Shown here piece by piece: positions 26,392-34,843 of a stretch of DNA of 49,636 nucleotides (its first letter is position 1; each line of letters starts with the position of its first letter). Under the pieces are notes generated by a model. The model saw only the letters and a list, made by a program, of their open reading frames with translations. It was not told the DNA's origin and made no database searches. Source of the stretch: Candidatus Neomarinimicrobiota bacterium (GTDB taxonomy: Bacteria; Fidelibacterota; Marinisomatia; SCGC-AAA003-L08; TS1B11); NCBI GenBank assembly GCA_022560655.1, contig JADFSS010000010.1:1-49636 (forward strand), given 5' to 3'. The position numbers and the translations under genes are program-made.

Positions 26392-26784
26392 TTAGACCTC
26401 CTGGTTAAAAATGAGCCCGGACAGCTGTTCCATCCTTGCCACCAGGGTCAGCAGCTCCTCGGTGGGAACCTGCCGAATGATCTCGCCCGTCTCTTTGTCC
26501 ACGACCCGGACGACTGTCCGACCCGTTGCCTCATCCACATCGAAAGAGATCTTGGTCGAGGCGACCTGATGGACTAGGTGATTGATTTCCTTAACGACCT
26601 CGGAGATTTCCCCCGCGCCCCCAAGGATGGGTTGTGGCCCGACCCCTTTAGCGGGGGTGGGGCTTGAATCGTGCCGTACCTTTTCAGCGGCGGGTCCCCG
26701 ACCCCGCTCTGCCTGGCTGGCTCTCGAAGCGGCTGCTACCTGCTCCGACGCTGCGCCTGCTATGTTTTGAACTGCATCAACCAT
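26392..26784 (-). CDS. flaG: FlaG family protein
   Basis: A 130-residue protein. After a variable Ala-rich N-terminus, the last 65 residues match FlaG: STKISFDVDEATGRTVVRVVDKETGEIIRQVPTEELL and a final RMEQLSGLIFNQEV. FlaG is found next to fliD in many bacteria and influences filament length; its exact mechanism is unsettled. It follows fliD by 36 nt and directly abuts the next gene. Confidence 0.88.
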   Translation of the reverse strand: MVDAVQNIAGAASEQVAAASRASQAERGRGPAAEKVRHDSSPTPAKGVGPQPILGGAGEISEVVKEINHLVHQVASTKISFDVDEATGRTVVRVVDKETGEIIRQVPTEELLTLVARMEQLSGLIFNQEV

Positions 26785-26820
26785 GATAACCCTCTACTAA
26801 CCAGAGTACCTGCCCTCATA

Positions 26821-28269
26821 CTAAAAGGAGAAGCTGCCGAAGTTGCTGAGGAACCCTGACTGCGACTGCACTTCCACCATCACAGCCTGCAGCCGTATCA
26901 GATCATTTCTGAACTTCTGTACTCTATTTTCCAACCTGTCATCGAAAGCTTCGAGACGGGTGGTTTGTCGTCTAAGGGATGCTTCAATTGAATCGGTGGA
27001 ACTATTGATTATCCCAGACGATTTTGTGAAATTGATGATAAAATCGTTAAGTGTGACCGTAATTCCGTCGGTACTGGTAAAAATGTCCTTGATGAGCTGC
27101 GGGTTTGTCGAGACGGCACTTTCAAACGCTGACTCGTCATCAAAAAACAGCGTTCCGTCCCGGTTGATGCCGATGCCGATCTCGATCAGCTGATCAAAGG
27201 CCGTGGATTCGGCGCTGGACACCAGCGAGCTGACGAGACTGCGCAGCTTGAACCTCATGGTACTGTAGGTTGTGTCGCCCCTGAACTCCCCCCCGGAGGC
27301 GGATTCCGTCTTGAGGAGTTTCGCGACTTCATTGTACGCGTCAATGAAGGACTGCAGTTCGGCTTTCACCGCCTCGGTATCGGCGGTAATCGTTAAGGAT
27401 TCCGTCGTGGAGGTGGTGTCCAACAACTGTAGACCGACCCCCTCCAGGGCATCCTCAACGAAATTGTTGTCCCGCGTAAATGTCAGTCCGTCCAGTGTGA
27501 ATAGCGCACTCAAGTCGCTGGCTACCGTGATGAATCCACCGCTGGTCCCGGACGACTGGACGTTGGCATTCGTTTCCAGCGTTGCCAGCAGACCATCGGT
27601 GTCGTTGAACGTCAGGGCGTTGGTCTCACCCGACTGCCCGCTTCTGAGCACCAGGCGGCTCTGGCCGCTGGCCTCGGTCACGACCGTGGCCACGGCCGCT
27701 TCGTCTGAGTCGATGGTCTCGGCGGTAGCGGCCACGCTCATGGCCTCGTTGATCGCCGAGGCGACATCCGCCAAGACCTCGCTGTTGGTCTGACTGAAGG
27801 TGGCCGCCGAGATGGTGACGGTGATCTCCACGGTGTTATCGGGATCGGCGTCCGTGGGGTGGGCCACCACAATCCCGAAGGACTGATCGGTGACAATGGC
27901 CCCAAAATCGCTGTCGGTGGACACATACTGTTTGGAGACGCGGGTGTCGATGGACGCCAGCCGGCTCACCGTCAGGCTGTGGGCGCCCAGTTGGGCGTCC
28001 GTCCCGGCGGTCACCGTAAATAGCGCCGAATCGCTGGATTCCGCCGTTTTTGAATTGAATACATTCAATATGATGTCTTCAAACCGCTGGCCCAGAGTGA
28101 ACAGCGTCGAAAGCTTGGAATCCAGGTCGTTCAAGGCCTGCTTGCGGCTCTCCAGGCCGCTCTGCTTGAACTCAATTCTGCTGCGAGGCCCCAATTCGAT
28201 CTGCCTGAACTGATCTACCAGGCTTTCAATGTCCAGCCCGCCAAAAAATGAGTTTGAAATCGCTGCCAC
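26821..28269 (-). CDS. fliD: Flagellar filament cap protein FliD (HAP2)
   Basis: A 482-residue filament cap, exported through the flagellar apparatus to guide flagellin folding at the tip. FFGGLDIESLVDQFRQIE at the start and LNDLDSKLSTLFTLGQRFEDI belong to the FliD N-terminal domain; VTVSRLASIDTRVSKQY follows. The central part is Thr/Asp-rich, and the C-terminal domain contains LQSFIDAYNEVAKLLKTES, STMRFKLRSLVSSLVSS and DRLENRVQKFRNDLIRLQAVM. Start is GTG 28269, 10 nt after the fliS stop. Confidence 0.93.
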   Translation of the reverse strand: MAAISNSFFGGLDIESLVDQFRQIELGPRSRIEFKQSGLESRKQALNDLDSKLSTLFTLGQRFEDIILNVFNSKTAESSDSALFTVTAGTDAQLGAHSLTVSRLASIDTRVSKQYVSTDSDFGAIVTDQSFGIVVAHPTDADPDNTVEITVTISAATFSQTNSEVLADVASAINEAMSVAATAETIDSDEAAVATVVTEASGQSRLVLRSGQSGETNALTFNDTDGLLATLETNANVQSSGTSGGFITVASDLSALFTLDGLTFTRDNNFVEDALEGVGLQLLDTTSTTESLTITADTEAVKAELQSFIDAYNEVAKLLKTESASGGEFRGDTTYSTMRFKLRSLVSSLVSSAESTAFDQLIEIGIGINRDGTLFFDDESAFESAVSTNPQLIKDIFTSTDGITVTLNDFIINFTKSSGIINSSTDSIEASLRRQTTRLEAFDDRLENRVQKFRNDLIRLQAVMVEVQSQSGFLSNFGSFSF

Positions 28270-28279
28270 GTTGAGCCTC

Positions 28280-28606
28280 TCAGTTGACCTTCATCGCTTC
28301 AACCCAGGCCATCTTCAGACCCCGGATAAGGGACTCGACCTCGTCGAACTCTTTATTGCGGGCCTTTTCCACACAGTACTGGTACAGTTGGTACATGGGT
28401 ACGGCAATGTCCTTGTAATCAAAATTTAGTGCCCGGATCAGTCCCGATAGTCCGCGGAGCGCCCGTTCCTGGTCCTTGCGCTCACAGGCCACCAGAACAA
28501 CGTCATAGATGTAAGAAACGAGCTGTTCCGGACTGGCAGAGAGCACTTTTTGCTTCAGATAAGGATCCTTTTCAGGACCATGCTTCGAAACTAGGGATTG
28601 AAACAA
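28280..28606 (-). CDS. fliS: Flagellin export chaperone FliS
   Basis: A 108-residue chaperone that binds the disordered C-terminus of flagellin in the cytoplasm and prevents early polymerisation. It has the FliS pattern: YLKQKVLSASPEQLVSYIYDVVLVACER, a helix with RALRGLSGLIRALNFDY, and MYQLYQYCVEKARNKEFDEV. The start is TTG at 28606 with AAGGAG 8 nt upstream (28615-28620). It is the first gene behind the sigma-28 promoter at 28674-28700. Confidence 0.9.
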   Translation of the reverse strand: MFQSLVSKHGPEKDPYLKQKVLSASPEQLVSYIYDVVLVACERKDQERALRGLSGLIRALNFDYKDIAVPMYQLYQYCVEKARNKEFDEVESLIRGLKMAWVEAMKVN

Positions 28607-28673
28607 AACCGTTACTCCTTAAATATCAACTATTTACAATCTCTACCGCTGAGTGCTCTCAGCCCTATACTCT

Positions 28674-28700
28674 TTATCGGGTGAAGGGCTCATTTCTTTA
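28674..28700 (-). promoter_or_regulatory. Sigma-28 (FliA) promoter for fliS-fliD-flaG-FlgN-like-FlgM-like
   Basis: On the minus strand, TAAA (28697-28700), 15 nt, then CCCGATAA (28674-28681). Only the first base differs from the sigma-28 consensus TAAA-N15-GCCGATAA. It lies 68 nt before the fliS start and downstream of the flagellin terminator. Confidence 0.85.
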
Positions 28701-28737
28701 ATCAATTCCCTTGGTAAAACTGGGCACGATCAGCGCC

Positions 28738-28769
28738 AAAAAAAGAGCCCGGGTCAAACCCGGGCTCTT
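28738..28769 (-). terminator. Rho-independent terminator after flagellin
   Basis: On the minus strand an 11-bp stem (28759-28769 with 28743-28753) and short loop end in a run of seven T residues (28738-28744 as A on the plus strand). It lies 31 nt past the flagellin stop and isolates flagellin from fliS. Confidence 0.9.
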
Positions 28770-28799
28770 GCTTGCGAAAGCCCAACTGGCTGCGCTGGT

Positions 28800-29621
28800 T
28801 TACCGGAAGAGCGATAAGACCAGCTGGGGTGCCGCATTAGCCTGGGCGAATGAGGCGAACGCCGTTTGCTGGACAATCTGAGCGCGGATCAAATCCATCT
28901 GCTCCTGCGCGAAGTCCGCATCTTCGATCCGGCTTCGCGTCGCTTCGTTGTTGGTTATCGCTACACCCAAGGTAGTCTCCTTGGAGTCCAGTCGGATCAT
29001 GAACTCGCCAACGTCCTGTGCCACGCCGTTAAGCGTATCGATGGCAGCATCAATAAGACTGATAGCCGTTGAAGCGGCAGCTGCATCCGACACCGCCAGT
29101 GCGTTAATCGACAGCGCGGCCGAATCGGCATCTTCGAGGGCGACATTAAACACGTCACCCGCCGAAGGGCCCGTCTGGAAGACGGCGGAGCTGAAGGATC
29201 CATCCACCAGTTTGGTGCCCTGGAACTCGGTTTCGCCGACGATGTCGTCGATTTCTGCGATCAAGGCATCAATCTGCTGCTGAATGGCGGATTTTTGGGT
29301 GGCGTTGAAGCTATCGTCAGCTGCCTGCACCGCCTTCTCCTTGATGATCTGGAGCAGGTCGGCGATGGCCAGGTAGGCGCCCTCCGCGATGGAGAGTACA
29401 CTCTTGGCAGTACCCACGTTCGCTAGCGCTTGCGTAAGTCCCCGTACGCGCGACTCGATGGAACGAGCCAGCGAGAAACCGGCCGGATCGTCGCCCACGC
29501 TGTTGATGCGCTTGCCTGTCGACAGGCGCAGCAAACCTTGTGCAACGCGCTTGTTGACAGAAAGCAACGCATTGAATGAATTCAACGCGGCTATGTTAGC
29601 GTTAATTCGGGTGAAACTCAT
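28800..29621 (-). CDS. fliC: Flagellin
   Basis: The filament subunit, 273 residues, so essentially the D0/D1 core with only a short variable middle (about residues 140-195). The N-terminus (RINANIAALNSFNALLSVNK, GLLRLSTGKRINSVGDDPAG) and C-terminus (ATRSRIEDADFAQEQMDLIR, QTAFASFAQANAAPQLVLSLF) are typical. It is a monocistronic unit with its own sigma-28 promoter at 29735-29761, a strong AAGGAGG ribosome site and a terminator at 28738-28769. The divergent neighbours on the plus strand are two glycosyltransferase-like genes, so the filament may be glycosylated; the core is rich in Ser and Thr. Confidence 0.97.
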   Translation of the reverse strand: MSFTRINANIAALNSFNALLSVNKRVAQGLLRLSTGKRINSVGDDPAGFSLARSIESRVRGLTQALANVGTAKSVLSIAEGAYLAIADLLQIIKEKAVQAADDSFNATQKSAIQQQIDALIAEIDDIVGETEFQGTKLVDGSFSSAVFQTGPSAGDVFNVALEDADSAALSINALAVSDAAAASTAISLIDAAIDTLNGVAQDVGEFMIRLDSKETTLGVAITNNEATRSRIEDADFAQEQMDLIRAQIVQQTAFASFAQANAAPQLVLSLFR

Positions 29622-29734
29622 TATTACCTCCTTGTGCTCATTGAATGTGGGCTTCCTTGCCCACCAGCGACTATCCGTTCGGTAACCAGCAGCATCGCCT
29701 GACTGGCGGTACCATTGAACTGCTCTCCCCTACC

Positions 29735-29761
29735 CTATCGGCGCAGTGGTGGGAAACTTTA
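29735..29761 (-). promoter_or_regulatory. Sigma-28 (FliA) promoter for flagellin
   Basis: On the minus strand, TAAA (29758-29761), exactly 15 nt, then GCCGATAG (29735-29742), against the consensus TAAA-N15-GCCGATAA. It leaves a 5' leader of about 110 nt before the flagellin start at 29621. Confidence 0.92.
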
Positions 29762-29878
29762 GAAAAATCGTGGCCAACCCATGCTCACAGGTGAGCTGCG
29801 CCCTGCACGGGCTTGGGCCCGGGAGGCGGCCATTTCTCTGGTTGACAATGGGCCTGCGGCGGTGGTATCCTTCCGCCG

Positions 29879-31075
29879 GTGCAGGCAGATCAACTCCATG
29901 TGAGGCAGCGGCTCGGCTACCGCAAATTTGCGTCCCCACCCTTTCGGTTCCTGTTCTTGAAGTACGACTACTTCGGGCAGGTCCACCTGGTGAATGCGCT
30001 GCGCCGCCAGGGGCACGGCGTGACCGAGCTGCCGCCACCCCATCCAGCCACCGCAGAGGCAAGCCTTGACCAGATTCTCAAGCAAGCGGCTGAACATCAG
30101 GCCGATGCGCTGATCACGATGAACAATATGGGCTTGGACGATCTCGGGGTGATGACCACGGAACTGTCCCGGCTTGGCCTGCCCACCATCCAATGGTTTG
30201 TGGATAACTACCGGTTCACTGGGCCCCACTTCGCGGGTGATACCCCTGAGCTGGTGCTGGCGCTGTCCACTGACCGGCGCCTGGTGCCCGTGCTGGGTGC
30301 TGCGGGTTTCCCCCATGTAGACTACCTGCCGCTGGCTGCTGATATCGGCTTCACAGCCATACGCTTCGATGAGCGCTACACCTTTCTGCGGGACAGGGTT
30401 TCCTACGTGGGCGGGACCTTCAGCAAGATGGTGGCCAATTTTCACAGTGCGGACCACGACCGCCTTTACCGGCAGTGGCGGCCCGATTTTGCGGCCGAGA
30501 AAGCGGCCCGGGGCAGCCTTGATTTGGAGGCCACCTTCGCCCCCTACCGCCAGCGATTCCCTGACCGGGACGCATACCACAGCTTCATGGCATACGTAGT
30601 TTTTCAGGAGACCCGACGCTACCGCGCCGGGCGGCTGAAAGGCCTGCTGGAGGAGCCCCTCACGGTATTCGGTACGGATGACTGGCTCGAATTCCTTCCT
30701 GAGGACGTTGTGCACAAACCGGTGGCTTACCACTTGGAAACGCCCAATGTCTATCGGAACAGCGCGGTGAATCTCAGCCTGACGACCTTTCAGCAGGAGG
30801 CGGCCCTGAACCAGCGGCTGTTTGACGTGCCGCTCTGTAACGGGTTCATACTCTCGGACTGGCAGGAATCGCTGGCAGAGCACTTCGAGCCCGGCGAAGA
30901 GCTGATCGTTTTTCACGATGATGATGAGTTACGGGACAAAGTACGTTACTATCTGGGGCACCCGGAAGCCCGGGAGCGGGTAGTCCAGAAGGCGCGGGAC
31001 CGGATACTACGGGAGCACCTCATGGAGCACCGGGTGACGACCATGCTTGATCTGGCGGCCGGAATCTTTGCATAG
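29879..31075 (+). CDS. CgeB/DUF3880-like glycosyltransferase, copy 1
   Basis: A 398-residue cytoplasmic protein resembling the DUF3880 plus Glyco_trans_1_2 glycosyltransferases (CgeB/YkvP type). The N-terminal half has a Rossmann-like series (RFLFLKYDYFGQVHLVNALRRQG, ADALITMNNMGLDDLG, LPTIQWFVDNYRF). The C-terminal half has NSAVNLSLTTFQQEAALNQRLFDVPLCNGF and a final EELIVFHDDDELRDKVRYYL, the usual nucleotide-sugar side. The start is GTG 29879. It is divergent from flagellin and is followed by a clear paralogue. Modification of flagellin is the favoured role, by analogy with DUF3880 genes beside flagellin elsewhere; capsule or O-glycan synthesis is the alternative. Confidence 0.75.
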   Translation: MQADQLHVRQRLGYRKFASPPFRFLFLKYDYFGQVHLVNALRRQGHGVTELPPPHPATAEASLDQILKQAAEHQADALITMNNMGLDDLGVMTTELSRLGLPTIQWFVDNYRFTGPHFAGDTPELVLALSTDRRLVPVLGAAGFPHVDYLPLAADIGFTAIRFDERYTFLRDRVSYVGGTFSKMVANFHSADHDRLYRQWRPDFAAEKAARGSLDLEATFAPYRQRFPDRDAYHSFMAYVVFQETRRYRAGRLKGLLEEPLTVFGTDDWLEFLPEDVVHKPVAYHLETPNVYRNSAVNLSLTTFQQEAALNQRLFDVPLCNGFILSDWQESLAEHFEPGEELIVFHDDDELRDKVRYYLGHPEARERVVQKARDRILREHLMEHRVTTMLDLAAGIFA

Positions 31076-31132
31076 CTTGCGACACATGCAATCGGCCGTG
31101 CCGTTCGCAATTTATTTGGCGCCGCAGCCCTG

Positions 31133-32338
31133 ATGCCACCCCCACCGAACCTGAAAGCGCACTTCGGTTACCCGAAATTCGCCTCCCCGCCGTACCGCAT
31201 CCTGTTCCCCCATATTCCGGACAATGAGCTCAATGTTCAGCGCATGCTGCTGGCAGAGCTGCGCCGCAGGGGGCACGAGGTTGTGGAGCAGCCGTTTCAG
31301 CATGGCTTGGCTCCGGAGGAAGCGCTGAGTGCCATGCTGCGGGCGGCGGCAGAGGTACGCCCCGATGGCGTGCTGACGCTGAATGATTTGGGTCTGGATA
31401 ATCAGGGGCGAACGACCACGGTGTTGTCGGAGCTGGGCCTGCCGGTCATCACCTGGTACCTGGACAACCACCTGTTCACGGGAGCCACATTTGAGGATTC
31501 GCCGCCGGAGTGGGCCATTGCCTTCACCTACGAGCGCCAGCTTGAGGTCAGCCTGCGGGCGGCAGGGTTCCGGCACGTGTTCTATCTTCCGCTGGCCAGC
31601 GACCCGGCCCTGGCTGCTGCCCATGATCAAGGACGCTTCCACGCCCTCAACGACAAGGTCTCATACGTAGGTGATACCTTTGCCCGTGCCGCTGGGGAGT
31701 TCCATGAAGACCGCTTCGAAGCCCAATATGCCGACTGGAGACCAGATTTCGGCGCTCAGAAGGAGGCGTTGGGCCGCATCGACCTGGCCGGACTGTTTGC
31801 GCCTTTCCGGGAGCGGTTCACGACGCGGGAGTCGTTCCATCGTTTCATGGCCTATGTGGTAGCGAAGGAGACCCTCCACTACCGTGCCGCACAGCTGAGC
31901 AGCCTGGCGGAAGACGATCTTGTGGTCTTCGGTCCGGCCGACTGGAAAGAGCACCTTCCAGAAGAAATTGTGCGGCCCGCGGCCGGGTATTGGAATGAGA
32001 CACCCCTCATCTACCGCCACAGCGCCGTCAACCTGAGCCTCACGACGCTGCAGCACGAAACGGCCCTCAACCAGCGCTACTACGATGTACCGCTATGCGG
32101 TGGCTTTCTACTGGGCGAGTGGCAGACATCACTGCCGGAACAGTTCGAACCGGGGGTGGAGGCGGTCAGCTTTCGCGATCGGGATGAGCTGGTGGATAAG
32201 GCGCGGTACTATCGTAACCACCCTGACGAGCGGCAGGCCATCGCTTTGCGGGGCCGTGAGCGTGTCCTGAAAGACCACCTCATCGAGCACCGGGTAGCGG
32301 CCCTGCTGACGGAGGTAGAGCGCGTATGCAGGGGTTGA
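31133..32338 (+). CDS. CgeB/DUF3880-like glycosyltransferase, copy 2
   Basis: A 401-residue paralogue of the preceding gene. The same blocks recur in the same order: FGYPKFASPPYRILFP, DGVLTLNDLGLDNQG, LPVITWYLDNHLFTG, VSYVGDTFARAAGEFH, NSAVNLSLTTLQHETALNQR and YDVPLCGGFLLGEWQ, with a C-terminal RDRELVDKARYY-like helix. The copies have diverged enough that different sugars or acceptors are likely. The gap to copy 1 is 57 nt and to the sulfotransferase gene 23 nt, pointing to one transcript. The start is ATG 31133. Confidence 0.75.
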   Translation: MPPPPNLKAHFGYPKFASPPYRILFPHIPDNELNVQRMLLAELRRRGHEVVEQPFQHGLAPEEALSAMLRAAAEVRPDGVLTLNDLGLDNQGRTTTVLSELGLPVITWYLDNHLFTGATFEDSPPEWAIAFTYERQLEVSLRAAGFRHVFYLPLASDPALAAAHDQGRFHALNDKVSYVGDTFARAAGEFHEDRFEAQYADWRPDFGAQKEALGRIDLAGLFAPFRERFTTRESFHRFMAYVVAKETLHYRAAQLSSLAEDDLVVFGPADWKEHLPEEIVRPAAGYWNETPLIYRHSAVNLSLTTLQHETALNQRYYDVPLCGGFLLGEWQTSLPEQFEPGVEAVSFRDRDELVDKARYYRNHPDERQAIALRGRERVLKDHLIEHRVAALLTEVERVCRG

Positions 32339-32361
32339 TCGTCAGCACGGGATCGGCCTAG

Positions 32362-33651
32362 ATGGCGGTATGCATAACTGGAATGCACCGGTCCGGTACC
32401 TCCATGGTGGCCCGACTCCTGAATATCTGCGGCCTGAACCTGGGACCGGATGAGCGCCTCATGCCGGCCGACGAGGGCAATCCTGCCGGGTACTGGCAGA
32501 ACCTGGACATGGACCAGCTTACGGAAGACGTTCTGGCCCACCTGGCAGGTGGCTGGGACTTTCTTCTGCCGCCCCTGCCCAAGGGGTGGGAGCAACAAGC
32601 CGATCTGGCGCCGTACCGAAAGCGGGCCAGGGCGCTGCTGGAGGCCAGGTCCATGGCCGAACCGTGGGGCTGGAAAGACCCCCGTTGCAGCCTCACCCTG
32701 CCGTTCTGGAAATCCGAGCTGCCGGGGCTGAAAGTGGTTGTATGCCTGCGCAATCCGGTGGAAGCATCCCGCTCCCTCGCCAAGCAGGTGGGCAGCAGTG
32801 ACGCATTCAACTACAACCTGTGGCTCCATTACCACCAGCAGATCCAGGCCGACACCGATGCGGATGAGCGAATCTTAACGCACTATGATATGTACTTTGC
32901 AGACCCAGCCGGCGAACTGAGGCGAGTCGTAGCATGGCTGGGTTGGCAGGTGTCCGACGAGCAGATTAACCGAGCCTGCCAGACCATCTCAGGGTCCCTG
33001 CGCAAGCACCGCCTCACGAGAACCGATCTGGCAGCTGTCCGGGTGCCGCAGACCGTTGCGGAGACTTATGGAGCCCTTTGCGGCCAGGGGGGGCCGGCGT
33101 TGGAGGAGGCCAGGGATAACGGTCTCATACCGGCTCTCAGCGACAGGATTGCCGCTGAGTTTCGGCTTCCGGATACCGATACGAGCTCCCCAGCGCAGCA
33201 AAAGGAGGCCGAGGCGGCTTTTGAATCAGCGCAGCTGCTTGTCGAACAGGGCCAACCCGAGGAAGCGGCTCGGCTGCTGGCGGCGGCGGTGGCCAGGCAT
33301 CCGTTTCACGCTCGGGCCCAGAACGATCTGGGGGTGCTGCACCTGACCATGGACGACTACGAGCAAGCCGTGAACCACCTGGGAATCGCCGTGCAGCTGG
33401 ACCCCGACAACGCCGATGTCTTAAAAAACCTGGCCGGTGCCTACCAAAAAGTGGGCCGCACCGAGGACGCTATCCAGACCTTCCTGGATATCGTTCACCA
33501 GCACCCCCGTGATGTGGAGGCGCTGTACTGGCTGGGTACAGCCTGCGCGGAATTGGGCCAGACGGAGCAGGCTGCCAAGCTATTTGCACGGGTCCTGGAC
33601 CTGCAGCCGGAGCATAGCGGCGCCCGGGCTGGATTGACGGCGCTGAACTAG
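32362..33651 (+). CDS. Sulfotransferase-family protein with C-terminal TPR repeats
   Basis: A 429-residue two-part protein. Residues about 1-200 resemble a sulfotransferase: CITGMHRSGTSMVARLL at 4-20 is the 5'-phosphosulfate loop for PAPS, GWKDPRCSLTLPFW follows, and VVVCLRNPVEASRSLAKQ is the 3'-phosphate-binding strand and loop. Residues about 265-429 hold at least four TPR units (FHARAQNDLGVLHLTMDDYE, DNADVLKNLAGAYQKVGRTE, DVEALYWLGTACAELGQTE). It would transfer sulfate from PAPS to a glycan or protein, the TPRs presenting the partner. Its place behind two glycosyltransferase genes suggests sulfation of the glycan they make. No PAPS-synthesis genes are in the window. Confidence 0.8.
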   Translation: MAVCITGMHRSGTSMVARLLNICGLNLGPDERLMPADEGNPAGYWQNLDMDQLTEDVLAHLAGGWDFLLPPLPKGWEQQADLAPYRKRARALLEARSMAEPWGWKDPRCSLTLPFWKSELPGLKVVVCLRNPVEASRSLAKQVGSSDAFNYNLWLHYHQQIQADTDADERILTHYDMYFADPAGELRRVVAWLGWQVSDEQINRACQTISGSLRKHRLTRTDLAAVRVPQTVAETYGALCGQGGPALEEARDNGLIPALSDRIAAEFRLPDTDTSSPAQQKEAEAAFESAQLLVEQGQPEEAARLLAAAVARHPFHARAQNDLGVLHLTMDDYEQAVNHLGIAVQLDPDNADVLKNLAGAYQKVGRTEDAIQTFLDIVHQHPRDVEALYWLGTACAELGQTEQAAKLFARVLDLQPEHSGARAGLTALN

Positions 33652-33670
33652 GTAGCCGGAGCCGGGGCGC

Positions 33671-34708
33671 TCAGGCCTGCAGGACTTCCAGGAGCTCGAT
33701 CCAATCCTGCCCCACCACTTTGGTCTCGAGGGTCGCCGCAGCCAGCGGGACGGCCACAATAGCATCACCCTGGAGGGCCGCCATCTGGCCAAACGCCCCA
33801 TCATGGATCATGCGGGCAGCGAAGTTGCCGTAGCGGGTGGAGAGCACCCGGTCGTGAGCCGTGGGAGAACCACCGCGCTGGGTGTGGCCCAATACCACGA
33901 CCCGGGTCTCCCGTCCGGTCTCTCTTTCGATCAGTCTGGCCACCAGCTTGCCGATGCCCCCCAGCCTCACATTACCGAATGCATCCCGGGATTCGTCCTG
34001 GAGTGCGAATTCCTCCATGTTTGCCAGGCGAGCACCTTCTGAAACCACCACCAGCGCATAGTTCTTGCGCCCATCGCCGTATTCACGCTGTATGGCAGCA
34101 CACAACTGGAGCAGATCTGTCTCCCGCTCCGGCAACATGGTATAGTCGGCGCCACCGGCAATGCCTGAGTGGAGTGCAATCCAGCCGGCATGGCGGCCCA
34201 TGACCTCTACCACAAAGACACGATGGTGACTGTCCGCGGTGGTGCGTAGCGCGTCAATGGCCGCGGTTGCGTTGGCCACGGCAGTGTCGAACCCGAAGGT
34301 GTAATCGGTGGCGCTCAGGTCGTTGTCGATGGTTTTGGGCACACCGATGATATGAATGCCAGCTTCAACCAGCTTGGCCGCCACACCCAATGTGTCGTCG
34401 CCACCAATAGCCACAAGGACGTCTACGCCGTTGACATCCAGGTTGGCCCTGATTTTATCGATTGCGCCGGCTTCTTTAAGAGGATTGGTGCGGCTGGTGC
34501 CCAGCATGGTGCCACCCGCCGCGTGGCCTCCACGCACAGCATCCCGGGATAGGGGCAGGGTGAGATTCTTGACCGGGCCGGCCCAGCCGTCGCGAAAGCC
34601 GATAAATTCGTAGCCGTACTGCTTCACCCCGGTGAGAACCAGCCCGCGGATGACTGCATTCAGGCCGGGGCCATCGCCCCCGCCCGTGAGAATCCCAATG
34701 CGCATCAT
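33671..34708 (-). CDS. pfkA: 6-phosphofructokinase with pyrophosphate-type active site
   Basis: A 345-residue phosphofructokinase that phosphorylates fructose 6-phosphate to the 1,6-bisphosphate. The family is clear from ILTGGGDGPGLNAVIRG, TMLGTSRTNP, VEVMGRHAGWIAL and VVVLGHTQRGGSP. At the two positions that separate donors, it has GGDDT (102-106) instead of GGDGS and PKTIDND (124-130) instead of PGTIDND. Asp and Lys there are the hallmark of PPi-dependent enzymes, so pyrophosphate is the likely donor and the reaction would be reversible. Start is one of two adjacent ATG codons at 34708/34705. It is convergent with the sulfotransferase gene. Confidence 0.92.
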   Translation of the reverse strand: MMRIGILTGGGDGPGLNAVIRGLVLTGVKQYGYEFIGFRDGWAGPVKNLTLPLSRDAVRGGHAAGGTMLGTSRTNPLKEAGAIDKIRANLDVNGVDVLVAIGGDDTLGVAAKLVEAGIHIIGVPKTIDNDLSATDYTFGFDTAVANATAAIDALRTTADSHHRVFVVEVMGRHAGWIALHSGIAGGADYTMLPERETDLLQLCAAIQREYGDGRKNYALVVVSEGARLANMEEFALQDESRDAFGNVRLGGIGKLVARLIERETGRETRVVVLGHTQRGGSPTAHDRVLSTRYGNFAARMIHDGAFGQMAALQGDAIVAVPLAAATLETKVVGQDWIELLEVLQA

Positions 34709-34723
34709 ATGATTCCTATCTCG

Positions 34724-34752
34724 TTGACAGCCAACTGGTGACGGCGGCTAAT
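34724..34752 (+). promoter_or_regulatory. Possible sigma-70-type promoter for the TfoX_C-DDAH pair
   Basis: A perfect TTGACA at 34724-34729 is followed after 17 nt by GCTAAT (34747-34752), 4/6 to TATAAT. The predicted leader to the GTG at 34844 is about 85 nt. Confidence 0.4.
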
Positions 34753-34843
34753 TTAGCCACATTTTGCTGCGGGGATCATAGCTGCGCTCAACCTGGATGT
34801 GCGAGTCGTAAATCTATTGTCCCTGCAACTGTAAATTAGCTCT

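Noticed and set aside
29759-30916. 385-codon minus-strand frame opposite the first glycosyltransferase
   Set aside because: It would cover the flagellin promoter region and has no recognisable domain; the plus-strand frame has a paralogue next door.
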